NCBI GenBank assembly: GCA_910587725.1
Contig: CAJUNG010000016.1
Location: forward strand, 1 to 31,565
Reading direction: 5' to 3'
From: an uncultured Bacilli bacterium
GTDB lineage: Bacteria > Bacillota_I > Bacilli_A > RF39 > UBA660
Length of the DNA stretch: 31,565 nt
Of this stretch, positions 8,041 to 15,946 are shown piece after piece. The translations under genes and the position numbers were made by a program. How positions within the stretch are numbered: the stretch's first letter is position 1; the number at the start of each line of letters is the position of its first letter. The notes under the pieces are model-generated. The model ran no database searches, was not told where the DNA came from, and saw nothing but the letters and a program-made list of their open reading frames with translations.

Positions 8041-9309
8041 ATGAATTTTTGTGTATTGACGGAAGAAGAATTTCGAGCCTTTGGTGAAGGTCATCTACAA
8101 GAGTCATTTTTTCAAACGGTTGAAAATGGTAAAATACGTGCTTGTTATGGGTCTAAACTTCATTATCTAGGGGTCAAAAAAGGAAAGAAAGTGGTTGCTG
8201 CCGGGATGTTTACTGAAAGCGATTGCATGTTTCACAAAAAACGACTTTATGCTCCGCAAGGATTTTTAGCAGATTACCGAGATATGGAAGTTTTACGTGT
8301 GTTTACTAAAGGGTTAAAAGAATATGGGAAAAAGATGAATGCGATGTTCGTTAAAATCGACCCTAATGTGATTTATATTCTTCGTGATGCTGAGGGAAAT
8401 CCTAAAAAAGATTGGACTCCTGCAGATGATGTGATTGCGAATTTAAAAAAACTTGGGTACAAGCATTTTGGATTTACCAAAGATTACCGCTTTTCCCAAT
8501 CTAGATGGAATTTTAGAGTACCATTAGATGTTCCTTATGAAGAGTTAAAAGCAGGGTTTTCGAAAAGCACGAGAAAAAATATTGATAAATGTTACGAAAA
8601 AGGCGTTCGTATTCGACGTGGTGGACGAGAGGATATCGAAATTATGACAGAACTCTTGCAATCGACCGCAGAAAGAAAACATTTTCGGTTTAGAGATACA
8701 GAATATTACCATAATATGTATGAGGTGTTCGGTGACTTAATGCAAATTTATATTGCTTATGTTGACTCTGATTTATACCTTCGCGGTGCTAAAGAACGCT
8801 TGAAAAAGGAAGAGGAAAATCATCAATTAATTTTAGAAAAAATGGAACATGAAAAAGTAGGAAATAAGTTAAAAAGTGAACTTTCGACAAGCGATAAATT
8901 ATTAGAAAAATTAAAAGAAGAAGTTAAAGATGCAGAAGACTTTAAAAAAGAATTTCCTAAAGGAAAAGATATTGGTGGATTGTTATCGATTAAGTCAGGT
9001 CCTGAATATGTGACATTAACTAGTGGATTCTTAGTTGAATTTAAACGGTTTATGCCGAAATATGTGATGTATAATGAACATATTAAAGATGCTTATACTT
9101 ATGGATTTCCTTATGTTAATTTTTATGGTATTTCTGGGGTGTTTGATTCTAGTAATCCAATTTATGGCGTTTATGAATTTAAGCGTGGATTTGGTGGAGA
9201 AGTTGTAGAATTAGTGGGAGAGTTTACTTACAAAATTTCTAATACCTACTATATCTATAATTTGTTTCGTCATTTAAAAATTTTATATCGAGAAATTACA
9301 AAGAAATAG
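8041..9309 (+). CDS. FemABX/MurM-like lipid II aminoacyltransferase, copy 1
   Basis: FemABX proteins transfer amino acids from aminoacyl-tRNA to the lysine side chain of lipid II or to the growing bridge, at the inner membrane face. This 422-residue protein shows a first GNAT-like half with YAPQGFLADY (about 70-79) and VKIDP (104-108), a KSTRKNI segment near 175-181, an antiparallel coiled-coil arm (about 247-300, K/E-rich) resembling the tRNA-synthetase-like arm of FemA/MurM, and a C-terminal half ending in YGVYEFKRGFGG and LVGEF. No signal peptide is present, consistent with cytoplasmic action. Start ATG has the Shine-Dalgarno-like GTGAT just upstream, in the flippase stop region. The first-acting versus later-acting role cannot be told from sequence. 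Confidence 0.88.
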   Translation: MNFCVLTEEEFRAFGEGHLQESFFQTVENGKIRACYGSKLHYLGVKKGKKVVAAGMFTESDCMFHKKRLYAPQGFLADYRDMEVLRVFTKGLKEYGKKMNAMFVKIDPNVIYILRDAEGNPKKDWTPADDVIANLKKLGYKHFGFTKDYRFSQSRWNFRVPLDVPYEELKAGFSKSTRKNIDKCYEKGVRIRRGGREDIEIMTELLQSTAERKHFRFRDTEYYHNMYEVFGDLMQIYIAYVDSDLYLRGAKERLKKEEENHQLILEKMEHEKVGNKLKSELSTSDKLLEKLKEEVKDAEDFKKEFPKGKDIGGLLSIKSGPEYVTLTSGFLVEFKRFMPKYVMYNEHIKDAYTYGFPYVNFYGISGVFDSSNPIYGVYEFKRGFGGEVVELVGEFTYKISNTYYIYNLFRHLKILYREITKK

Positions 9310-9321
9310 AGGTGATGTTTG

Positions 9322-10596
9322 ATGGAGTTTGTTTCTGAGCTTTCAAAAGAAGAATATGAGTCTTTCGTATCCCATGCGAAGAAAACACATTTTATGCAGT
9401 CCTATGCTTTTGGAGAAATTAGAAAAAGTAAAGGCTTTACTCCCCATTATGTGGGACTTAAAGAAAATGGTAAACTTGTTTGTTCTGCCCTTTTACTTGA
9501 AAAGAAACTTTTATTTGGTTATTCTTATGATTATGTTCCTCGGGGATATGTTATTGATTATGAAAACTTTTCTTTACTTAAAGAGTTTACTAATCAACTG
9601 AAAGCTTATGCGAAAAAGAAGCATGTAATTTTTATTAAAATCGACCCTGATATCAAGCGTCATTCATTAAATCTTAACGGTGAAGTAGTGGAGGGGGATA
9701 ACCATGAAGAGTTGATTACCTTTTTAAAAAAACTTGGTTATCGTCATCATGGATTTAATACTGGGTTTGAAGGAGAACAACCTAGATTTACTTTTCGATT
9801 GAATATTGACGATTCTATCGATGAAATTAGAGCAGGATTCCATCCGACGACTAGAAAAATTCTAAATAAAAAAAATCAATATCACTTAGATATTTATCGG
9901 GGGAAAAGTTCTGATATTGAAGACTTTTATGAAGTAATGAAAGAAACAGCGAAAAGAGAAGGGTTGCTACAGGCACCAATTTCTTATTATCAAACATTTT
10001 ATGAGATTTTCCATGAAGTTGGATGTAGTGATTTATATATTGCTAAAGTTAACTTGTCCTCTTTAAGAGAAGTTTTTGAAAAAAATATCCAAGACTTAAA
10101 TCAACAATTATTATCCTTAGATGATGAAAAGTATAAGAATACGACAAAAAATGCAAATAAAAAACAAGAAATTAAAAATCAATTAGAACGTGTTCAAAGA
10201 GATTACCAATTAGTTCTAGATATTCCTGAAGAAAATATTGTTTTATCTTCGATTATGACGGTGAAATATAAAGATATGGTGTGGACTGTGCATGGAGGGA
10301 ATCATACCAAGCTTTTAAACTTAAATGCGAATTATCTACTTTATTACACAATTATAGAAGATGCCAAAAAAGAAGGATATAAAGTCGTCGATTTCTTTGG
10401 TACTTGTGGAGAAGCAAATCCCAAGCCAGAGAATCCAATTTATGGAATTCATTCCTTCAAGAAGAGACTAGGTGGAGAATATACAGAGTTTATTGGTGAG
10501 TTTGACCTTGTTTGTCATTCTCTAATGTACTTTCTGTTCTATAAATTAGTACCGATTTATCGGAAAATAGTCCGTAGTATTAAAATGAGAGGGTGA
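9322..10596 (+). CDS. FemABX/MurM-like lipid II aminoacyltransferase, copy 2
   Basis: The second of four tandem paralogs, 424 residues. It has the same order of parts: YVPRGYVIDY, IKIDPD, a TTRKILNKK segment, a coiled-coil arm (about residues 240-300), and a C-terminal half with VDFFGTCGE, NPIYGI and FIGEFD. It is the most divergent in the C-terminal motif: where copies 1, 3 and 4 read FKRGFGG, it reads FKKRLGG. It also carries extra charged loops around VVEGDNHEE. The ATG at 9322 is chosen over a TTG one codon earlier because AGAGGTGA (9308-9315) sits at the right distance from it. The gap from copy 1 is 12 bp. Confidence 0.88.
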   Translation: MEFVSELSKEEYESFVSHAKKTHFMQSYAFGEIRKSKGFTPHYVGLKENGKLVCSALLLEKKLLFGYSYDYVPRGYVIDYENFSLLKEFTNQLKAYAKKKHVIFIKIDPDIKRHSLNLNGEVVEGDNHEELITFLKKLGYRHHGFNTGFEGEQPRFTFRLNIDDSIDEIRAGFHPTTRKILNKKNQYHLDIYRGKSSDIEDFYEVMKETAKREGLLQAPISYYQTFYEIFHEVGCSDLYIAKVNLSSLREVFEKNIQDLNQQLLSLDDEKYKNTTKNANKKQEIKNQLERVQRDYQLVLDIPEENIVLSSIMTVKYKDMVWTVHGGNHTKLLNLNANYLLYYTIIEDAKKEGYKVVDFFGTCGEANPKPENPIYGIHSFKKRLGGEYTEFIGEFDLVCHSLMYFLFYKLVPIYRKIVRSIKMRG

Positions 10597-10601
10597 TTTT
10601 T

Positions 10602-11894
10602 ATGAAACTAGTAGAACTTGATTTTTCAGAGTTTGAGAAATTTGCACGCACTAGTAATCAATTTAGTTTTCATCAAACGAAGGAATGGGCTGATTTAAAA
10701 CAATGTAATCATTGGGATAGTTTATATTTAGGACTTAAAGAGGGAGAAAAAATTGTTGCTGGTTGTTTAATTTTAAAGAAAACAATTTTTCTTCACCAAT
10801 CTTTATTTTATTCTCCTCGGGGATTTTTAATCGATTACCAAAATTTAGAACTTCTTTCTACCTTTACTAAGGAAATTCGTACTTATTGTAAAAAAAATGG
10901 TGCAATATTTGTGAAGATTGACCCATATGTGATTTATCAGGAAAGAGATAAATTTGGAAATATTATTGAAGGTGGAATTAACCATGCGGATTTTGTTGCT
11001 AACTTGAAATCGTTGGGTTATCGACATTATGGATTTTCGATATCTACAGAGAAAGAATTACAACCACGATGGATTTATGTTCTTCCTTTAAAAGGTAAAA
11101 CAAAAGAAGAGGTTTTTCAAGAATTTTCAAGCGATACGAAACGTTATATTCACCGAGCAGAGAAATCTGGTCTTATGACAGAAGAAATCGCTCTTTCTCG
11201 TTTAGAGGAATTTCAAAAAGTAATGGAACATACTTCTAAAAGACGGGGATTTATTGACCGTCCACTTTCTTATTATGAAGAGATGATGAAATGTTTGAAG
11301 GAACATATTAAAATTATTACTTGTTCTATGGATACAGTAAGTTGTTTGAAAAATTTAGAAACCGAAGAAGAATCTTTAAAAAAAGAAATCTTAGCGATTG
11401 ATGAGAAATTATCAGTAAGTCCAGATAGTAAGAAGTCAAAGGTTGCGAAAAAGACATTAAATACGAGACTTGATGAATTGACTTCGAGGAAGAAAGCAAT
11501 TCGTGCTCTTCAAGAATCCTACGGAGATAAAATTTTGATGGCCAGTTCGATGTTTATTATTTATCCGAATGAAGTAATCTACTTATATAGTGGTTCCTTT
11601 GATGAGTTTATGAAATATAATCCGCAGTATTTGATTCAAGCACATATGATTGATTATGCGATTTCCCATAACATTTCTCGGTACAATTTTTATGGAATTG
11701 ATGGAAACTTTGATAAAGAAAAAAATCCAATGTATGGAATTTATGAGTTTAAACGGGGATTTGGTGGCAATGTTGAGGAACTTATTGGTGAATTTGATTT
11801 AGTGATTCGGCCTGTTCTTTACTATTCTTATAAACTTAGCTTTGCACTTTATAAAGGATTAAAAAAATTACGATTAAAAAGGAAGGTGGGATAA
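10602..11894 (+). CDS. FemABX/MurM-like lipid II aminoacyltransferase, copy 3
   Basis: The third paralog, 430 residues. Motifs in order are YSPRGFLIDYQ, VKIDPY, an SDTKRYIHRAEKSG segment, a coiled-coil arm rich in Lys/Glu with a Ser-rich turn (SVSPDSKKSK), then YNFYGIDG, YGIYEFKRGFGG and LIGEFDL. The upstream in-frame GTG at 10593 lies within the Shine-Dalgarno region GAGAGGGTGA and overlaps the copy 2 stop; ATG 10602 is therefore the likely start, 5 bp after copy 2. It probably acts with its neighbours on lipid II; its amino acid specificity is unknown. Confidence 0.88.
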   Translation: MKLVELDFSEFEKFARTSNQFSFHQTKEWADLKQCNHWDSLYLGLKEGEKIVAGCLILKKTIFLHQSLFYSPRGFLIDYQNLELLSTFTKEIRTYCKKNGAIFVKIDPYVIYQERDKFGNIIEGGINHADFVANLKSLGYRHYGFSISTEKELQPRWIYVLPLKGKTKEEVFQEFSSDTKRYIHRAEKSGLMTEEIALSRLEEFQKVMEHTSKRRGFIDRPLSYYEEMMKCLKEHIKIITCSMDTVSCLKNLETEEESLKKEILAIDEKLSVSPDSKKSKVAKKTLNTRLDELTSRKKAIRALQESYGDKILMASSMFIIYPNEVIYLYSGSFDEFMKYNPQYLIQAHMIDYAISHNISRYNFYGIDGNFDKEKNPMYGIYEFKRGFGGNVEELIGEFDLVIRPVLYYSYKLSFALYKGLKKLRLKRKVG

Positions 11895-11895
11895 G

Positions 11896-13191
11896 ATGAA
11901 ACTTGTTTTGTTGAAAGAAAAAGAATACCAAAAATTTGCGGGCAATCATGCACTAGGTAACTTTTTACAAACAACGAATTGGGGACATTTGAAAGAACAT
12001 AATGGTTGGACGATGCACCTTTTGGGCGTAAAAGAAAAAGGACAAATTATTGCTGGGGGGATGTTATTATCCAAAAATACACCGATAAGAAAAAAAATGT
12101 TTTATGCTCCTCACGGATTTTTGCTGGATTACCAAGATGAAGAATTTCTTCGTGAATTTATGCTTCAAGTAAAAAAATATGTAAAGGAACACGGGGGATT
12201 TTTCTTAAAAATTGACCCTTACTTGGAATATAAAAGTCGAGATAAGTATGGAGAGTTAGCAGAATCTGGTGTGGATAACTCTAGAGTTGTTCGAATTTTA
12301 GAGGATTTAGGATTCATTAAACAATGTACTATGGGAGAGCAAACTTTGCAGGCTTCTTGGATGTATGTTATTGATATTGATGGGCGTTCATTAGATGATG
12401 TGATGAAAGATATGGATTCTAAAACGAGACAGATGATTCGAAAGAATGAGAAAAATGGCGTTACAGTAAGAGAAGGAACTTATGAGGAATTAGAGAAATT
12501 TGAAGATATCATGAAGCATACTAGTGATAGAAGAGAATTTTTAAATCGGTCACTTTCCTATTATCAAAATATGTATAAAGAGTTTTCTAAAGATAAAATT
12601 AGTAAGCTTTATTTTGCCGAACTTGTGATTCCAGAAATTTTAGCTTCTATTGAAAAAGAGAAGAAGGCATTGAAAAGGGAGGCAAGTATCCGAAAAAAGA
12701 ATATTGAAAATGGCAGTTTAAAGATGAAGAAGGATAAATTAGAGGCGAAAGAAAAAGAGATGGAAGAATCCATGCAAAAATTAGAGGCAAGGAAAGAAGA
12801 GATGGAGGCTTTACAAAAAGAATATGGAGATACTGTAGTTCTCGGTTCTATTTTATTTATGGTCTATGGGAATGAGGTTTTATCTTTTGCTGGAGGAGCA
12901 TACCGACAATTTAGTAAATACCAACCATTTTATTCGTTATATTTTGAGATGATTCGTTATGCTGTAGAAAATCAATTTAAGCGATATAACTTTTATGGCA
13001 TTTCTTCTAATCTTACCGAGAGTGACCCGATGTATGGAGTATATTTATTTAAGCGTGGGTTTGGTGGACATGTCGTAGAATTAATTGGAGAATATGACCT
13101 ACCAATTTCAAAACCATTTTATCAACTTTACAAGATTAGTTATAAACTTGTCCATCGATTAAAAAAATTGAAAGCGAAATTGAGAAAGTAG
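11896..13191 (+). CDS. FemABX/MurM-like lipid II aminoacyltransferase, copy 4
   Basis: The fourth and last paralog, 431 residues, starting one base after the copy 3 stop, with Shine-Dalgarno GGAAGGTGGG in the end of copy 3. Motifs are YAPHGFLLDYQ, LKIDPY, the SKTRQMIRKNEKNG segment (about 175-190), a long and very Lys/Glu-rich coiled-coil arm (about 250-310), YNFYGISS, YGVYLFKRGFGG and LIGEYDL. The C-terminus is strongly basic (KLKAKLRK), which could favour membrane contact. A terminator overlaps the stop codon, closing the five-gene unit. Confidence 0.88.
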   Translation: MKLVLLKEKEYQKFAGNHALGNFLQTTNWGHLKEHNGWTMHLLGVKEKGQIIAGGMLLSKNTPIRKKMFYAPHGFLLDYQDEEFLREFMLQVKKYVKEHGGFFLKIDPYLEYKSRDKYGELAESGVDNSRVVRILEDLGFIKQCTMGEQTLQASWMYVIDIDGRSLDDVMKDMDSKTRQMIRKNEKNGVTVREGTYEELEKFEDIMKHTSDRREFLNRSLSYYQNMYKEFSKDKISKLYFAELVIPEILASIEKEKKALKREASIRKKNIENGSLKMKKDKLEAKEKEMEESMQKLEARKEEMEALQKEYGDTVVLGSILFMVYGNEVLSFAGGAYRQFSKYQPFYSLYFEMIRYAVENQFKRYNFYGISSNLTESDPMYGVYLFKRGFGGHVVELIGEYDLPISKPFYQLYKISYKLVHRLKKLKAKLRK

Positions 13192-13208
13192 ATATGCTTT
13201 CTTTTTTT
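13183..13208 (+). terminator. Rho-independent terminator of the flippase/Fem operon
   Basis: AGAAAG (13183-13188) pairs with CTTTCT (13197-13202), with the stop codon of Fem copy 4 in the loop, followed by a run of T residues to 13208. Confidence 0.75.
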
Positions 13209-13257
13209 CTTTAATCACATTTAATTACTTAATTTTCTAGATTTTCTTTTGTTGATT

Positions 13258-13266
13258 TGATACAAT
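13258..13266 (+). promoter_or_regulatory. Extended -10 promoter of walJ-rlmH
   Basis: TGa-TACAAT (13258-13266), without a clear -35. Transcription would begin near 13273, exactly where GGTGAT (13273-13278) begins, so the mRNA leader would be only about 10 nt if the TTG at 13283 is the start. ATG codons at 13265 and 13277 are too early to have this Shine-Dalgarno. Confidence 0.5.
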
Positions 13267-13282
13267 GAATGTGGTGATGAAG

Positions 13283-14044
13283 TTGAAAGTTAAAGTGTTA
13301 GCGAGTGGTTCTAAGGGGAACGCCACAGTTATTGTCACAGATTCTACTTGTATTTTAATCGATATTGGGATTTCCTATTTACATTTGGTGAAATGTTTAG
13401 CAGAAATAGGATTGTCACCTTCAGATATTCAGGTATTGTTGATTACGCATACCCATTCTGACCATGTGAAGGGACTTCGGACATTTTATAAAAAGACGGG
13501 AGTTAAAGCTTATGTGCCAGGTGCAATGAAGAAGGAACTACTTACAATAATCGATGAAGAAGCGATGGAATTTATTGACGATTTTGAAAAATTTGGGGAT
13601 GTTGAGGTGGAAGTCATTCATACTTCTCATGATACTTCTTGTTCTGTTGGCTTTATGCTAAGAAATTTTAGTTGTAGTTTACTTTATATTACGGATACCG
13701 GTTATATTCATGAAAAATATTTAAAGCAAATGCATAATTTGGATGTGTATATTTTAGAAAGTAATCATGATGAAAAAATGTTGATGGAAGGGCCTTATCC
13801 TTTTTCCATTAAGCAGAGAATTTTATCTGATATTGGGCATTTATCGAATAAAACTGCAGCGAAATATTTATCCACAATGGTTGGGGAAAAAACAAAATAT
13901 GTCGTTCTTGCGCATTTGAGTGAAAATAACAATACAGAAGAACTTGCTTATGAGGCGACAAAATCTAGATTGACGGAAATTTCTTATTCTGGAAATCTTA
14001 TGATTGCGCGTCAAGATGAGGGAGCAGAACTAATTGAGGTGTAG
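13283..14044 (+). CDS. walJ: MBL-fold metallohydrolase WalJ/YycJ
   Basis: A cytoplasmic metallo-beta-lactamase-fold hydrolase, 253 residues from the chosen start. The YycJ/WalJ signature VLASGSKGNA opens the protein, followed by ILIDIGIS and the metal motif THTHSDH, further histidines in HTSHDT, then TDTGYI, ESNHD and LAHLSENN. The family is linked to the WalRK wall-control system and to coordinating replication with division in Gram-positives. TTG 13283 is preferred because GGTGAT (13273-13278) is correctly placed for it, as at 14572 and 15947. The longer reading from ATG 13265 would start inside the predicted -10 box; ATG 13277 lacks a ribosome site. rlmH follows 2 bp later, a conserved pairing in Firmicutes. 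Confidence 0.92.
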   Translation: MKVKVLASGSKGNATVIVTDSTCILIDIGISYLHLVKCLAEIGLSPSDIQVLLITHTHSDHVKGLRTFYKKTGVKAYVPGAMKKELLTIIDEEAMEFIDDFEKFGDVEVEVIHTSHDTSCSVGFMLRNFSCSLLYITDTGYIHEKYLKQMHNLDVYILESNHDEKMLMEGPYPFSIKQRILSDIGHLSNKTAAKYLSTMVGEKTKYVVLAHLSENNNTEELAYEATKSRLTEISYSGNLMIARQDEGAELIEV

Positions 14045-14046
14045 AG

Positions 14047-14502
14047 ATGATTCGTGTAATATGTGTTGGAAAATTAAAAGAGTCTTATTTTAGAGATGCT
14101 GTTTTGGAATACCAGAAACGTCTTCAAAAATATGGACATTTTGAGTTGATTGAAGTTATGGATGAAGGAATTGACGATAGTCGTGTCGCATTGAAAAAAG
14201 AGGCCTCACGAATAGAAAAGTGGATTCATCCTAAGGATTTTCTAATTACGCTAGAAATTGAAGGAAAAATGTTTTCTTCTGTAGAATTTTCCTCATTTTT
14301 ATCTACGGTGACGATGAATCATGCAAATATTACGTTTATCATTGGCGGAAGTTTTGGCCTTGATGATTCGATTCGGAATCGAGCGAATATGAAATTATCT
14401 TTTTCTGAGATGACTTTTCCTCATCAGTTGTTTCGTGTGATGCTATTAGAACAAATTTATCGTGCTTATAAAATTATGGGAAATGAAAAATATCATAAAT
14501 AG
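14047..14502 (+). CDS. rlmH: 23S rRNA (pseudouridine-1915 N3)-methyltransferase RlmH
   Basis: RlmH is a small SPOUT-class methyltransferase that modifies pseudouridine 1915 in helix 69 of 23S rRNA. The 151-residue length is slightly short but in range. Clear marks are the N-terminal VICVGKLKE, the SAM-knot motif FIIGGSFGLD (about residues 98-107) and the C-terminal FPHQLFRVMLLEQIYRAYKI with GNEKYHK. Start ATG follows the walJ stop by 2 bp, so the two are cotranscribed. Confidence 0.97.
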   Translation: MIRVICVGKLKESYFRDAVLEYQKRLQKYGHFELIEVMDEGIDDSRVALKKEASRIEKWIHPKDFLITLEIEGKMFSSVEFSSFLSTVTMNHANITFIIGGSFGLDDSIRNRANMKLSFSEMTFPHQLFRVMLLEQIYRAYKIMGNEKYHK

Positions 14503-14523
14503 TATTTTCTTTGCATATTTTTT

Positions 14524-14547
14524 CGACGAACTTCGTCGTTTTCTTTT
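14524..14547 (+). terminator. Rho-independent terminator after rlmH
   Basis: CGACGA (14524-14529) and TCGTCG (14533-14538) form a GC-rich 6-bp stem with a 3-nt loop, followed by TTTTCTTTT. Confidence 0.85.
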
Positions 14548-14555
14548 GCTAAAAT
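14547..14555 (+). promoter_or_regulatory. Extended -10 promoter of the symporter gene
   Basis: TGc-TAAAAT (14547-14555) directly abuts the rlmH terminator. No good -35 can be seen, since that region is the terminator stem. Transcription would start near 14562, one base before GGTGAT (14563-14568), leaving about 10 nt of leader. Confidence 0.45.
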
Positions 14556-14571
14556 TATTCTAGGTGATATC

Positions 14572-15894
14572 ATGCAAATAATAAACAGTGTACTTTGGGC
14601 GATAGCGGTTATTTTTTTGGTCGGTGGTGGAATTTATTTTACGTTTTATTTAAAGGGAATTCAATTTTCTTTTTTGGATATGATGAAAAGTTTTTCTCAT
14701 CAAAAAGATTCTACAATTTCTCCTTTTCAAAGTTTAACGATGGCATTAGCGGCTAGAATTGGTGTTGGTTCCCTTGCCGGAATTGCTCTTGCCATTTATG
14801 TCGGTGGAGTAGGAACAATTTTTTGGATTTGGGCATCATCGATTTTAACGAGTGTAAATGCCTTTTCAGAAAGTGTCTTAGGAGCAATTTTTCGTGAAAA
14901 AGATGGCGATGTCTATAAAGGAGGACCTGCTTATTATATTGATAAAGGTCTTCATAATCAACGGCTTGCAAATATTTATGCAGTTTTGATAGTTTTTGCC
15001 TATATTGTTGGTTTCATTACGATTCAAGCGAATACGATTTCGGCTTCGATTCAAGATTATTATCAAGTTGCTCCCTTTGTTACAGGGATAGTTTTGGCAA
15101 TCATCAGTGGGATTTCTATTATCCATGGTGTTAAGGGAATTGTTCATTTGACTTCGAAACTGGTGCCGATTATGGGGGGAGTATATTTAATTTTAGGAGG
15201 ATATATTATTATTGAGAATTTCTCTGTTCTTGGGGATATTTTTCAGATGATTTTTAACCATGCTTTTAATATCAAGAGTTTTGGTGTTGGTGTTTTTACT
15301 ACCTTCATGATTGGTCTTCAACGAGGAGTGTTCTCAACAGAAGCCGGTCTTGGTAGTGGTGCCATCGCTTCTTCTACAACCGATGATAATTCTCCGGTTC
15401 GCATTGGATTAGTCCAAGTTTTGGGAATTTATTTTGTTTCTTTTGTGATTTGTACAACAACAGCATTGATTATTTTAACCAGTGATTATTTGTCTGTTCC
15501 TTTTGGGGATATTAATGGGATTGAAATTACACAATATGCATTATCTTATCATTTGGGTAAATTTGGAATTTGGCTTTTGATATTTTCTATTGTTAGTTTT
15601 GCTTTTTCTACGATTATTGCTGGGTACTATTATGGAGAAAGTAATTTAAAATATTTGGATAAAAATGTGACAGATAAACATTTACTGGTTTTAAAAGTTG
15701 TTACGTTAGCACTTTTGGTTTTAGGAAGTGTGATGAGAGCAAGTATACTGTGGAGTATTGTGGATATTTTGGTGGCGTTGATGGCAATTATTAATATGTA
15801 TGCGGTGATTGGACTTCGAAAAGTTGTGAAAGAAAAAGTATTGCTTTACCGAGATAAATCCCTGAATAGGAACTCTATAACTCAGAAAAAGTAA
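14572..15894 (+). CDS. Alanine/glycine:cation symporter (AGCS family)
   Basis: An integral membrane protein of 440 residues with about 10-11 hydrophobic helices, of the sodium/proton:alanine (or glycine) symporter family (AlsT/DagA-like). Family marks are ARIGVGSLAGIALAI near residues 61-75, GGVGTIFWIWASS, KGGPAYYIDKG near 119-129, the internal GLQRGVFSTEAGLGSG near 249-264, and YYYGESN near 353. It imports small neutral amino acids. It has its own promoter between a terminator and an inverted repeat, so it is probably monocistronic. The nearby Fem genes could use Ala or Gly for bridges, but the link is only by proximity. The stop codon lies in the loop of the 15876-15922 inverted repeat. Confidence 0.9.
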   Translation: MQIINSVLWAIAVIFLVGGGIYFTFYLKGIQFSFLDMMKSFSHQKDSTISPFQSLTMALAARIGVGSLAGIALAIYVGGVGTIFWIWASSILTSVNAFSESVLGAIFREKDGDVYKGGPAYYIDKGLHNQRLANIYAVLIVFAYIVGFITIQANTISASIQDYYQVAPFVTGIVLAIISGISIIHGVKGIVHLTSKLVPIMGGVYLILGGYIIIENFSVLGDIFQMIFNHAFNIKSFGVGVFTTFMIGLQRGVFSTEAGLGSGAIASSTTDDNSPVRIGLVQVLGIYFVSFVICTTTALIILTSDYLSVPFGDINGIEITQYALSYHLGKFGIWLLIFSIVSFAFSTIIAGYYYGESNLKYLDKNVTDKHLLVLKVVTLALLVLGSVMRASILWSIVDILVALMAIINMYAVIGLRKVVKEKVLLYRDKSLNRNSITQKK

Positions 15895-15922
15895 TAAAAA
15901 ATTTGATTTTTTCTGAGTTATA
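15876..15922. repeat. 15-bp perfect inverted repeat spanning the symporter stop and the AAA-gene promoter
   Basis: The arms at 15876-15890 (TATAACTCAGAAAAA) and 15908-15922 (TTTTTCTGAGTTATA) are perfect inverted copies around a 17-nt centre. The left arm lies in the last symporter codons, the right arm between the -35 and -10 of the next promoter. No T tract follows outside the stem, so it is not a canonical terminator. Readthrough RNA would form a strong hairpin; as DNA it is well placed for a repressor site. Confidence 0.7.
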
Positions 15923-15931
15923 TGGTATATT
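15903..15931 (+). promoter_or_regulatory. Promoter of the AAA/DUF4143 gene
   Basis: TTGATT (15903-15908), a 17-bp spacer and TATATT (15926-15931), with extended TGg at 15923-15925. Transcription would start near 15938, coinciding with GGTGAT (15938-15943), 9 nt before the ATG. Confidence 0.65.
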
Positions 15932-15946
15932 TAACTTGGTGATAGA

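Noticed and set aside
9329..9601. A 90-codon plus-strand frame inside Fem copy 2
   Set aside because: It lies wholly within a well-supported gene in another frame, and its composition is not protein-like.
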